From positions 2,577,001-2,641,000 of the forward strand of contig CM074758.1 in NCBI GenBank assembly GCA_037355855.1: DNA of 64,000 bases, written 5' to 3'. This DNA comes from Pseudo-nitzschia pungens (taxonomy: Eukaryota; Bacillariophyta; Bacillariophyceae; Bacillariales; Bacillariaceae). Shown here piece by piece: positions 32,686 to 42,977 of this stretch. The position numbers and the translations under genes are program-made. Numbering within the stretch: position 1 is the stretch's first letter; each line of letters begins with the position of its first letter. The notes beneath the pieces were generated by a model, which saw only the letters and a program-made list of their open reading frames with translations, ran no database searches and was not told where the DNA came from.

Positions 32686-34092
32686 ACTACGACCACGGAA
32701 CTATGACTGTGACTGGGTATGTTGCAGAACTTGTATGATCAGTCCTACTGATCATTGTGAGAGTTGGGAACGAGAACGATTGTCGAGATCCTCTTGATGC
32801 TACTGGGAATGGATATGGGCGCACAACACAAGAACATCGGTGTGATCAATCCAATTTGATATACTTTTTTGTGTACAATACTAGTGTTTATTATTACTTT
32901 TAGAAGATGCATCTTCATCATATTGGTAGGCTATTACTAATACTACATTAACGAATAGCTTAGTTTCGGCTTTTCACCGGCACAATATTTCCTGGGAGCA
33001 TGCAAGCAGAACACGCTAGAAGGTACCACAACGTGACGAACCATCAGACAGCAAAATGCTTCGTCCGAAAGCAGAAAATTCATTGATTTCCCACCAAGTT
33101 TTTCACCTTCAACAAGAACAAACAGTAGTACTTCCTATGAATCTTTCTGTATCCCTAGTACTATGGTTGTTGTCGCTGGTGTATCTTCTATTTTCAGATG
33201 GTCCACCATCTTGGTTGTGTGGTGCTATATAGCCAGCATCGCACAGGATTCTTTGTTTTTCGTCATTAAACTACAATCTGTGACGACAAAATGAGACAAA
33301 ATAATACTATGAAAGAACAAAGAACTCCTCTACAACAACTACTACTACTAGTAATATCTTCCATGATATCTCTGCCGGTCCTAATCAGAAACTATTTGCA
33401 ATGCTGGGAACCAGCAGTATCTCTGATCACTTTTGGTCCGGCTTCCATAATAGAAAAAACACATGCCAAAGAATGATATATATCCCTTAGAGTGAATTAG
33501 ATCTGATGACTTGTTGCAAACTTGAGAAAGAAATTGCTCGGAAAAATACTTCAACAAGGGCAAAGGCAAATTCTACATGGCGCTGTAAGGTTGACCGGTA
33601 ACCTTAGGGTTTTGTGATGCCAGATTACTGTACAGCTTCTTTTTCCAATGCTACCGTACGAGCTACGAATACCAGTGCAAGTACCAGGTAACAAAGTTAC
33701 CATAAGGTTACTTGCACTCGTAAGGTTACCCTAAATGTACCATCTACGATTGGAAGTAAACATTACGTACTCGTACTTACGCACTCGAAGAAAGTAAAAA
33801 TTGTCGTCTGCTATGCGTTCGGCGCAATGTCGGAAGTATTGTTCTTCTCACCAATCATCATCCCAATCTCTCAAAATGAAACACGACTTCCGACCTTTTT
33901 TTCCCCGAGACAGTGGAATTCAGTCACTTTCTCACGCGAAGTTGTTTGTTGCTGAAAGAACACGTCGCCTCATCACCTCCCGACGGAGAAAGGATAATAG
34001 TACTAATTCGTTATCACGATCGAGCTTTGCCTCCACACCAATTTTTCATACGCGAACTGTCGCATTGCCTTGTAATATTGTATTCCTTCACC
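32686..34092. other. Intergenic region
   Basis: 1.4 kb between two plus-strand genes. At 33580-33790 it contains a strong run of the intergenic words: TAAGGTTGACCGGTAACC, CCATAAGGTTACTTGC and CTCGTAAGGTTACCC. The short ORF at 33291-33476 has no coding signature. No RNA gene recognised. Confidence 0.4.
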
Positions 34093-34461
34093 ATGGGAAC
34101 GGGTCCATCAGCGAAGAAAGCCGGGTCGCGGTCAAAGATCAAAAAGTACAAGCGCAAGACGTGGTTGTGCAACCGAGCGAGAGATACAGACCAAATCCAG
34201 GACGAAATAGAAAAGGCTGAGGAAACAGGAAAGCCTATCGCATTTGAGTATGACGATGAACTTCCTGGTGGTGGACAGTTTTATTGTGTTGAGACAGCAA
34301 AGCACTTTACCGATGCAAAGGCACTGGCAGACCACAAGAAATCCCGTTACTACAAGAAGAGATGCAAGGAACTGAAAGAAGAGAAATACACGCAAGAAAC
34401 AGCAGAATGGGCATCAGGAATGACGAAAGAAAAGCTTCCGCCGGCCCATCCAAAGAAATAA
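34093..34461 (+). CDS. BUD20: Bud20/ZNF593-like pre-60S ribosome factor with worn zinc finger
   Basis: A single-exon protein of 122 aa starting at ATG 34093 (MGTGPSAKKAGSRSK); the frame is open further upstream but that part lacks similarity. The family order is basic N-terminus (KKYKRKTWLCNRARDTDQI), DEIEKA region, the LPGGGQFYC motif, a C2H2 finger, and a tail with YTQETAEWASGM and LPPAHPKK, like the YSQEEAExAxG of ZNF593. Bud20/ZNF593 shuttles with pre-60S particles and aids their nuclear export. The finger here reads CVET where the family has CxxC, and HKKSRYY where it has HxxxxxH, so the second Cys and the second His are both missing. The frame is otherwise intact. The family call is strong; zinc binding is doubtful. 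Confidence 0.85.
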   Translation: MGTGPSAKKAGSRSKIKKYKRKTWLCNRARDTDQIQDEIEKAEETGKPIAFEYDDELPGGGQFYCVETAKHFTDAKALADHKKSRYYKKRCKELKEEKYTQETAEWASGMTKEKLPPAHPKK

Positions 34462-35884
34462 GGAGTTGGACCTGTTGGGGGACGAGGCCCACACAGAGGC
34501 GAACCAATCCGGGGTTGAAGCAAAGAGGAATGCGACAATACACTTGCAATAAAGATTGGATTTTTTTTTCGATAAATTGTTGTTCCAAAAATCGACACTA
34601 TCTAATAGGGCGAAGAAAAATTGTCGTCATGATGATAGTTTCATGGCTTCACGTTTTCTTGATTGATCATTTGGCAATCGGAAACACACGTTTTTCGAGA
34701 ATGCAGGGAGTCTGATGGAAACACAAACTGTACTTGATTCTTGTTAAGAAATAGAAGCAACATTTATCTCAATCAAAACGATTAATCACCGAGCCAATCA
34801 ATTCACTCTCATGCAGGGTTCTTGAACGGTTCTCGAACAAATCGCAACATCCGGACGCCTATGCAATCTTTTCGAGTAACCTTCTTTGTTCCGAACGTAA
34901 CCAAACGGTCAAGTCAAGAAAGATATTCTGTCTGTAATGATCGGATTGCAATTTCGTGTGCTGGTGCAAGAATAGGCTTGCTCATCTCATCACAATCTTT
35001 GTGGCGAAAATCACTACTAGTATTTCTAATGTTTTGCATATTATTTTACTACTAGTAATTCAAACTTGATCGTTGTTCACATGGAATCAGGAAACTGCTA
35101 CGGTACTACTCAGAGTTCAACTTCTACATGAGGTTGTCTTTGGGTTCTCATCCTGCACGTTGTTTCTCAAACAACGTTTCGGAGAAACAAAACAAGGATA
35201 ATACTTCTCACAAAAAAATGCTAGTACGGTACCCGACGAACACGCATTGTTTGTTAGTCAAAGGAACACTGAAACCCAATCTCTCCCCCGTCTGTCACAA
35301 TCTATGAATCAAATTATAATAGTAGTAATATAATCTTAGTATTTTTTGGTGGTGGCTGAACGAAAAGCAGGGGAACAAGACGTCATGATACTACGGGGTA
35401 TTATTATTATTATTATTATCGCAATGCCAGAAGGCAAAGATACCTTTTTCGTATTCACCACTTACAAAAAAATCTTACTTTCGTGCTCATACGTAATTAA
35501 TCTTAAGTTACGTACGTACCGGTAGCATGTATCAAAGTATTTACGATGCACAATGTACGGTGATGGTTAAGATTACGATGCACTATGCACTATGCACTGT
35601 GTTGATCAATTTCTAGACCACTTCGACCAAAATGTGGTCAAATAACCGCCACCCGCAACCCGATTTCAATCCGACTGCTTGTTAACTCACCTTTAAAGTA
35701 AAAAACGCGTGTACCGTGGTGTAAAACATTCTCAGGCTTCGAAAGGAAAGCAATCACCCCCGCTCACGAGGAGTTTTTTCACCTATCCTGTTTTGATGAC
35801 ATTCATTCAAAATCGAAAAAAGAAAAGCAAAACCATATCAACATCTTGTAACTTGCAGCAGTCTAAAGTAACACTTTCAAACAG
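34462..35884. other. Intergenic region
   Basis: 1.4 kb with a TAT/ATT microsatellite (near 35400-35418), a TAATAGTAGTAATATAAT stretch near 35318, and ACGTACGTACCGG near 35510. A tandem TGCACTATGCACTATGCACT occurs near 35578. No gene supported. Confidence 0.4.
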
Positions 35885-36432
35885 ATGTCACCTCTCAAGC
35901 CCGGACAGAAATACCCAACCCCAACGCCAGGATTTGGCGATAGAGTTTTCTACGAGTCGCTACTAAAGCAGCGACCGGACAGTGAGATGGCGCAAGACTG
36001 GTGAGTGGGAGTAACAAAACTCTTTCTTCCGCGGTCTTTTCTGCATTTGTGATTCTGGTGTTGATGTTGCCTGTGGTGCGGGGAAACAACCTACGAATCT
36101 TTCTGTCGGAAACCTTGGGATCTCACTTTTCGAATCCATTTGTTGACTGGCTTCTTTTCTTCTTCCTCCGATTTGGCGGTTTGTCCTCATTCTGTTGATC
36201 TATTTTTTGTTCGAATCGAAGGTGTCTGAACTATGGGATTTTATCACACGAGAAAGCAGAAAAACTTTTGATCATTGTAACAGAGCGGAAGCGACAACAA
36301 CGCATGGGAGTAACGGGGGCATCTGCTTCCAAGAACAGCAGGTCATCCACTTCATCCGCCCCCACGAAGAAAAAGGCCAAAATCAAAAAGGAAGAGGGTG
36401 CGGCGAGTCCTGTGAAAAGTGCCACCATATGA
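35885..36432 (+). CDS. Conserved-looking 108-aa protein, two exons
   Basis: I assembled this from exons 35885-36000 and 36222-36432. The intron of 221 bp starts GTGAGT and ends CGAAG, phase 2, and the total is 327 nt. The protein begins MSPLKPGQKYPTPTPGFGDR and continues VFYESLLKQRPDSEMAQDWC, then LNYGILSHEKAEKLL and a Lys/Ser-rich tail (KKKAKIKKEEG). The block GDRVFYESLxxQxPDSEMAxxW followed by CxxxGILxxxxAExL has the look of a small eukaryotic conserved family; I cannot name it, and that impression is from memory. The spliced frame ending in a stop within a plausible tail supports a real gene. It lies tail-to-tail with the WDR53-like gene, 154 bp away. Confidence 0.72.
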
Positions 36433-36586
36433 ATCAAAGGTGGACGCATCCGCATGATCAATACCCAATTGATTCTAGCGGACACGAGGGGGACTACACG
36501 GTTCTAATCGAGCTGAATGGAAAAATACTATTACTTGGGTCTAGCAATCTACTTTTTTGACAGCTTGTATGTCGTTTATTTTTCCG

Positions 36587-38276
36587 TCAGAAAGGGATCG
36601 TGTAGGATGTGATTTCGGATGATGTGTCGGCAACGAATATTGTGTCGTTGTATTCTTTCAACGTGTTGTTCGACTGGAAAGCTTGTGTGATCCAATTGAT
36701 CTTATGGCCATGGGAAATGTCAAAGAGGATTCGAGGGTTGTGACTGGCGGTGGTAGTGTTGGTATCATATGCTCCAGCACCGTCGTTTCGCAATGCCTGA
36801 AGCAGTTTCATTGGCAGTAAATTATCGACAGCATCCGTTGAATTCACATTGCTGCCGCAGTTTTCCTTTTTGATGTCTTCAAAGTCGTCCTCCCAATGCA
36901 CGTCATTCGGTGTCCCAAGGTCCCAGAAGACAATCGATCCATCGCTCCCCGCGGAGCAGAGAATTCGATCGCTCGTGGGAGCAGAGAAAGAAGGATATAC
37001 GACCGACGCAACGGATGATTCATGTGCGTAATGCATTGTTCCGTCATTTCCTTCATTCCCTACTAGTAGTTGGCTTTGGACCAAAGTTCGGTTGTTGATT
37101 TCAAATACTCCAACGGTCCCGTCTCCCAGTCCCGCAGCCAGTGACTTGCCGTTGTTACTCCAGTTCAATGAATAAACGAACGGAGGATTGCATACCTGAG
37201 GTTTGCTTTTCTCTTCCTCGTTGTTGTTTTGGTTGATTACAAATGTGGATAGTGGTTTCCTAAACAATGAGCATTGAACAGAAAGCCAAATGAACAGAAC
37301 CAGCGCAGCGCAAAGAGTTCGTGAGGCGATGCAGCTCCTTCAACAAAAGAAATTTCTCACATAATGACTCTGAATAGCAGCTGTGCGGTACTTGCAATCA
37401 ACCGGACAAAAACCAAGAGACGTACTTCGGTCGAAAAACATCCCATAGCTGGATCTTGCAATCCGTACCGCCGCTTGCAAGTTCCAAGACCGATCCACCT
37501 CCGCTTCCTGCGTTCTTGACTGGTCGAAATGAGCAAGCTGGGACAACCGCAACCCCATGATTGTCGTGGTGAAGTATCGTGCTGGTACCATGATTTTCGT
37601 AGCTAGAGCTTGCGGAAGCACCATCAACGGCGCCTGCATTGTCGTGGTTTGATGTCCGAGACACGCGCGTTTCCGTCCATCGAATTTTCCCTGCATCGTC
37701 ACACGCAGCGAGGTACAAGGATTCAACACCGCGCTCACCACTGGAGGATTGTTGCTGTCGTCTTTTGTTTCCTCCCGATCCACCCTTTTTCTTTTGATTT
37801 TTCTTCTTTTTTCCGCCGCCACTTGATGTGTTGTTGCTTTTGTCGTTGTCTTTGTTGAAATATGCCAGGCTGATCTGGTTCACCTCGTCCTGATTTTGCA
37901 GCAAGCGACTCCAATCTTTGGTGGGTTCCGAAAGGATGAGCGGACTTTCGGCATGTCGAAGATCGTATTCCAAGACGGTATTCTCTACTCCGAGATACAC
38001 CGAGCAATCTCGACCGAAAGCGGTAGTTTCGTTCGGGATCGTTTTTGCCTCATCCGACCGGGGAGCGAAAACGGCCGATAAAACATCCCCGCCACCGGGA
38101 ACTTTTATGCACAAGCACGCACGTCTTCTGTGATCTCGCAGGTCCCACAGGCGCGCCGTTCCATCCTCCGAGCCGCTCAACAACAAAGGAGACGACGACA
38201 GGGACGACGACGGCGACGAAAGATCCAAGCACAGGACGGCCGCTCCGTGTCCTTTGAACTTCGCATTGGTTGTCAT
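36587..38276 (-). CDS. WDR53: WDR53-like WD40 repeat protein, two exons
   Basis: Exons 38276-37426 and 37259-36587 join through a 166-bp GTACGT...TTTAG intron, phase 2, into a 507-aa protein. It starts MTTNAKFKGHGAAVLCLDLS. WD40 blades are clear: LLLSGSEDGTARLWDLR, VYLGVENTVLEYDLRH, YLAACDDAGKIRW, LELASGGTDCKIQLWDV, SLAAGLGDGTVGVFEIN, ILCSAGSDGSIVFWDLG. The last blade includes GHKINWITQ and IFVADTSSEITSYTIPF. The order of blades, with LSGSEDGTARLWD first and the NPPFVYSLNWSNNGKSLA segment just before GLGDG, fits WDR53. In animals that protein is linked to CUL4-DDB1 ubiquitin ligases; here the role is inferred. Long Lys/Gly/Ser inserts between blades are low-complexity additions. Confidence 0.82.
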
Positions 38277-39031
38277 AAGAACACTACCGCTCTGTATGGT
38301 GCAACGCTATTCTCCTTGTTCTTCCGACCGCCAAACATCCACCTCAACTCTGTTTGCAGGTTGCGGTTGATTTTTCAGAAATGTTGGAAGCAGGGAGCAG
38401 GATTTGCACCGTGTCAAAAAAAGCCCGAAAGCAATACTTGTTCAGTAAGATCTTATCGTAAGGTTATTTCTAATTTCTAATCCATTTTTTGTTGGTGATT
38501 ATGAGTTCGTGCTCGGTACACGATTCACAATGGTCTTGCTTCGTACGAATGGTAATGACTAACTCGACTTATTTTGAAAATGAATACGAGCACAAGTCTC
38601 GTCGAATTGCTCTCTCAATCAAAAACCTCGAAAAAATATTTTTTTACAATAGTTTTTAAATATTATTTCAGTTCACCAACATCAGCTGATATGAACCCAT
38701 TATTTTGTTGCATACAGCACATTAAAACACACCAACAACCTAAAAAATGTAATTCTTGTGCCAATTCATCCATAATGCTCATTTGAGTACAGAGAGTAGA
38801 TCTGGTCCCAATGGCTTCTCGCCATGTGCAGAGCAACTCTTTGCTTTTGAGATGTCTTGAAAGGAACACAGAGAAGAATGAAACATAAAATAATGACCGT
38901 TTAGATAGACAGCAATCGTCGATTGATTGTTACCCGAGAGATTGTCGCCTGTTGAAGGTACGGGTGCAATGCAACGCTCGGGATAGCTCTGTCCACCGAC
39001 GGGCCCATCCGAAACCTTCTGCGCGGCACAG
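38277..39031. other. Intergenic region upstream of the WDR53-like gene
   Basis: Holds the WDR53-like promoter. No intact gene. A minus-strand frame at 38779-39045 follows the EGF-like relic and may be part of the same decayed gene. Confidence 0.35.
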
Positions 39032-39350
39032 TCATCCCGGTTCATTCGGCACGAGGCTCGTCTTTGTCGCAGTTCGTGCAGGTCCAGGCACCATCTTCCC
39101 GTTCTCGCTCACTTGCGCGAGTTCGCACCATGGCGACGGATGCCCCGGACACGGGAACTTGGATTGCAGCGGTCGATTACGATCACAGTTCGTGTCAGTC
39201 CACAAGACGTCACAGCTGCATGAATGCGAATTCACGCCATCGGCACAGCTCCAACTGTGTTCCACGGACCTGCTGAACAGTCATGCCGCATTTGACACCC
39301 TCCAAGCCGGGGTGGCATCGACGGTAGAAAATTTCTACCTGTCTCTCGGT
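39032..39350 (-). pseudogene. Relic of an EGF-repeat protein
   Basis: On the minus strand one frame reads RCHPGLEGVKCG (about 39327-39286), the C-terminal half of an EGF-like module. The next frame reads SCADGVNSHSCSCDVLWTDT then NCDRNR (about 39250-39170), the DGVNSxxCxCxxxWTxxNC pattern of another EGF module. Both are broken by frame changes and stops and no start is present. Downstream text (CPGHPSPWCELAQ) may be a third degraded module. I read this as a decayed extracellular or cell-surface protein gene. Unspliced exons of a live gene are a less likely alternative. Confidence 0.4.
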
Positions 39351-39773
39351 GAGTATATCGTGAACATTCGCATCCCGCACATTCTCGGAATCAGAGACTC
39401 TACAACCGCAACTCCCCGATACGATCTACAGCGGATGAAAAGGGCTCCGATCCATTCCGAGATTATCTTTTTTAACAAACCTGCACACGCAATCCCAAAT
39501 CACCGATTGATATTCCTGCTTTGACGGAGGAATCTTGTGGAGATTTCGGACATCACGACCGATATTCGCCCCGACATCGAACTCGAACAAAGACAGTCCC
39601 GTGCCTCGGAGACCGAGCCGTTTTTGAAAGACTCGCGGTCCAATCGGATCCGGTTCTCGGCGATTTTACGTCACACGTACTGGTGGTGCTCGATATCAGA
39701 AAGCCAATCGCGCGCGCGGGCTTTCGGCAAGCGATGCCGAGAATACCCGGGCCCCCCTAGATTTTGCATCTTG

Positions 39774-39850
39774 TTTGCCGCTAGGATTCGAACGACGACC
39801 TCTTCTCCCGGCGCGACCGCTCGGCCAGCCGCGCTTCGCAAAGCGACCGG
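39774..39850 (-). pseudogene. tRNA-like relic (box A and box B) or SINE head
   Basis: On the minus strand TGGCCGAGCGG (39827-39817) matches the pol III box A of class II tRNAs, and GTTCGAATCC (39793-39784) matches box B about 25 nt on. The T-stem does not pair (CGTCG against CCTAG) and no anticodon arm is recognisable. It is therefore not a working tRNA but a decayed tRNA or the head of a tRNA-derived SINE. Confidence 0.4.
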
Positions 39851-41175
39851 GGGTAGAGTCGGAATCGGTTTCGTTGGGGCAAAGGGCGATTGTTTGTATC
39901 GTACTACTCGTCATCGAACTATAGGCCTCCGCCAGCTGGGTAGAATTGCCCTAACGGTGGGTACCGTACACGTACCGACAACCCCGAACCATAACCATTA
40001 TTATTGCCGCAAAGAAGACGAGCGAGACGCGAAGACGATTGATTCCTTGCCATGGTGGTTGACCCGTGTGTCCATCAATCAAAAAGTGTTTTTATCGGGT
40101 CGTAAACCACTAGGAGACCAAAGCTGTTGCCAATCTGCTGCTTCTTCCCGCTCTATGGTTTCTCGCAATGCACGCGATGTGCCGCCCCGGAAGAAACTTG
40201 GATCGCATCGCGTTGTTGCCGATGTTCTGTGTTTGAGATGATGTCCCCGAGGGCGTCTGCACCACGTACCACTCGGTAGTCTTGCCGCGACATTGTTGAT
40301 TTGACACGGGGGTCATCGGAACGAAAGGAAGGAAGGAAGGAAGGAAGGAAGCCGCACGATCGTTTCACAACCGGTTCTGATTTCCGGGCAGAGCCGCTGC
40401 ACGAATGACGAATGGTGCGGTGCCGTTGAACTTTCCCGTCGTGCGTTAGATCATCCGAAACAAAAATAAAGTTACCGTATCATACCGGTACGGCAATGGG
40501 TCGACCGGATTAAAAATACAAGTCGCCTGATTGACGATCGCATCTCATCTATTTTTTAGAATGCCATCGACTTGGGATCACAATTTTTGCGATGGGATGC
40601 CGACTGACTCCTCGGAGTTTACTGGAAAGTGAGACGACAACATATTTTACTCCCGTTGGCACGGTTCGGGTAGACGGACGTAGTACGTACGCGTACTGTA
40701 CCAGGTACACGAAAGTTACCATTCCCGCTACATAACCCACGAGGGGACGGATCGATCCAAAAATTGCCCTCGGGATAATAACAATTTGGTGTCGATGTTC
40801 GCAGCAATTAAAAACCTTACCGTGTTGTTGGCAAAATGGAACGTACGAACGTGCTTGTAACGGTTGCGTACCGTGAACCAGTGACAGTGATGTCTTCCGG
40901 ATAAGTTACTGTACGAGCGAGACAAATAAATAATAAAAATAAATTCCCGCAGACTCATTGCAGAGAGGTAACTTTATTCCAGCAAGAACAGAATAGTAGA
41001 AGCAATCATCGCCCAAGCAATTCGTATCTTACAGTATTCAATCGCAAAGAATAAAACCGCGAAGCAGTCCACCACCCGCATATACTACGATTGAATTCGT
41101 TTCCAGCATACTTTTCAAACCAGAAAATCGAAACAGCGATCGATTCATTCATTCATTCATTCATTCTCCCGAACC
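39851..41175. other. Intergenic region with GGAA microsatellite
   Basis: No intact gene. A (GGAA)n run lies at about 40324-40349. Intergenic words such as TACCGGTACGGCAATGG (40483) and TACGCGTACTGTACC (40687) are present. (CATT)n at 41144-41165 forms the 5' leader of the paraoxonase-like gene. Confidence 0.5.
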
Positions 41176-42499
41176 ATGAATGGCGGAAACCGCATCCGCA
41201 TCCCCATCCTCGCCTTGTGCGCTTGCATTGCGGCGTACCGCGTCATGACAAAACTGTTCGAAGTCGCGACCCTGCTGGACGTTCTGGAGGAACCCTACAC
41301 GCATCGCGACGAGGATTGCGTCAAAATCGCGTCCGTCGGGGCCTCGGAAGACCAAACCAAGTTCAACAACAATTCCGTTCTGCTGACCGAGTGGAGAGTC
41401 ACGGGACACGGGCCGGGAGACGAGATTCCGCCCGGGGCCATGTACGTTGCCAGCGGATTCCAACAACAACCAGCAGCAGCAGCAGCAACAACAACCCCCG
41501 AGACGACCGCCCGAGAATTCGTCGACAACCATCTGAGAATCGAGAGGCTTCCGCTCGTCGGTTATCCCGAGGGCGTCGCGTTTCATCCGCACGGGATCTA
41601 CGTCCGCAAGGAGGACCGCACGCTCTACGTCGTGAACCACGCCTACGAGAGGGGCGGCGAGCGAATCGATGTCTTCCGAATCGGCACCGCCGAGGACGGC
41701 GACGACGATCCCGAGAACGACGTGCCGAACCGCCTCGAATACGGGTACAGCATCACGTCGGACTGGATGAGGAACGAAATGAACGGCATTCTCAACTCTC
41801 TGATCGTCGTGGAGAAAAACAAATTCTTCGTGACGCAGTACCTCGCCGTAAAAGAAAGCCACGACGGATGGTTGAGCTTCAAGGCGAGAGTCACGCTGGA
41901 ACGGATCAAGAGCTTGTTTTTCGGGAAACGAGGTACCTCCGTCTGGTATTGCGAATACGACGACGACGACGCGTCTCTGGAGTGCACCGAGGCCGCCGGT
42001 GACTTCATCGGTGCGAACGGGATCACCCACAACAGCGACTACTCCAAGGTCTTTGTGGTGGACCACAAAACGATCGCCGTCTTCGACAGGAATCCGTCCA
42101 CCAACGAATTGGAGGGGCGAACCCTCGTGGACATTCCCCACTGCGCCGACAACGTCAAGTTCGACGACGTTTCGGGCAACGTCTACGGCGGGACGATCAA
42201 CAACCTGTGGTCCACCGTGTTTGTCCACCATTTTCCGGAGGAAAGCGAGGACTCGACCTCCGGCATTGTAGAATTGCGGTTCGATCCGGAGGGGTCGGGG
42301 TCCGCGTCGTGGAAACCGAGGGAGGTCCTGTCGACGTCCAAGCTGAACGCCGTTTCCAACGGATTGCGGATGAACGACTTCTACGTCCTGGGTGCGGGGG
42401 GATTCGGATATCCGGGTTTGCTCGGTGTGTCCGGTGACCAAAGACGCGGGCGGGGCCGGCGACGGTGTCGGTGGAGAGGAGGGAAAATCGGAGCTCTGA
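41176..42499 (+). CDS. Paraoxonase/arylesterase-like protein, frame broken near the C-terminus
   Basis: ATG 41176 opens a 518-aa frame with an N-terminal hydrophobic anchor (IPILALCACIAAYRVM), like the retained signal of PONs. Motifs follow PON order: RDEDCVKI (Glu53/Asp54 in PON1 numbering), FHPHGIYV (His115), LYVVNHAY (His134), LNSLIVVE (Asn168, but Asp169 is Ser), GANGITHNSDYSKVFVVDH (Asn224) and CADNVKFDDVSGNVYGG (Asp269/Asn270). So the catalytic calcium ligands are kept while one structural-calcium ligand is lost. After GGFGYPGLL the frame as written turns Arg-rich and runs to 42732. If one base near CTCGGTGTG (about 42419-42427) is surplus, the next frame gives VCPVTKD and ends at TGA 42497-42499 with KSEL, a KDEL-like end. 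I prefer that end. PONs are lactonases and arylesterases of the secretory pathway. Confidence 0.8.
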
Positions 42500-42977
42500 A
42501 CGCAACGGAATGCGAAAAAATAATACTGCAGCGCCAACGGTTTCGCTTTGAAACCAAACGAATGCGAAATAATAATAACAATAATAATAATAATGCAACG
42601 CCAACCGTTTCGCTCGAGCGCTCTAACAAACGTCTCGTCGGTTTGAAAGACGAGGACGGACCGATACCGGCATCATCGGTGCATGGAAGAATACTTCGCC
42701 GCTTCACGCAAATCCCATCCCGACAGAGATAATGCTACTCGTATGCATATTAAAAGGAAACCGTTGCTCGCGCTTCGATTGATGGTCTATTATTTATCTA
42801 ATTTCTATCGTTTATAGTATAGTATAGTTTAAAAGCGTCGCGAACAAGCGGTCCCTCGAATCTACGAAACCCAGACGCGGCTCGTTTTTTTTTTCTCGAT
42901 CCGCGAACATCGGATGGAATCGAATTCGAATTCCATTCGAATTCCATCCGAATTCCATCCAACCCCGTTCGGCGGAG
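42500..42977. other. Convergent intergenic region
   Basis: Between the inferred end of the paraoxonase-like gene and TOP3. It has an ATAATAATAATAA stretch (about 42570-42594) and a tandem GAATTCCATCCGAATTCCATCC type repeat at about 42923-42961. If the uncorrected frame is used, the paraoxonase-like ORF extends to 42732. Confidence 0.45.

Noticed and set aside
38952..39524. 190-aa plus-strand ORF
   Set aside because: Low-complexity and domain-free; the opposite strand holds EGF-like fragments that explain the region better.
39537..40241. 234-aa plus-strand ORF
   Set aside because: No coding features and it overlaps the tRNA-like relic; Arg/Ser-rich by composition.
41161..42537. 458-aa minus-strand ORF opposite the paraoxonase-like gene
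   Set aside because: Shadow of a GC-rich coding region; no recognisable motif in its translation.
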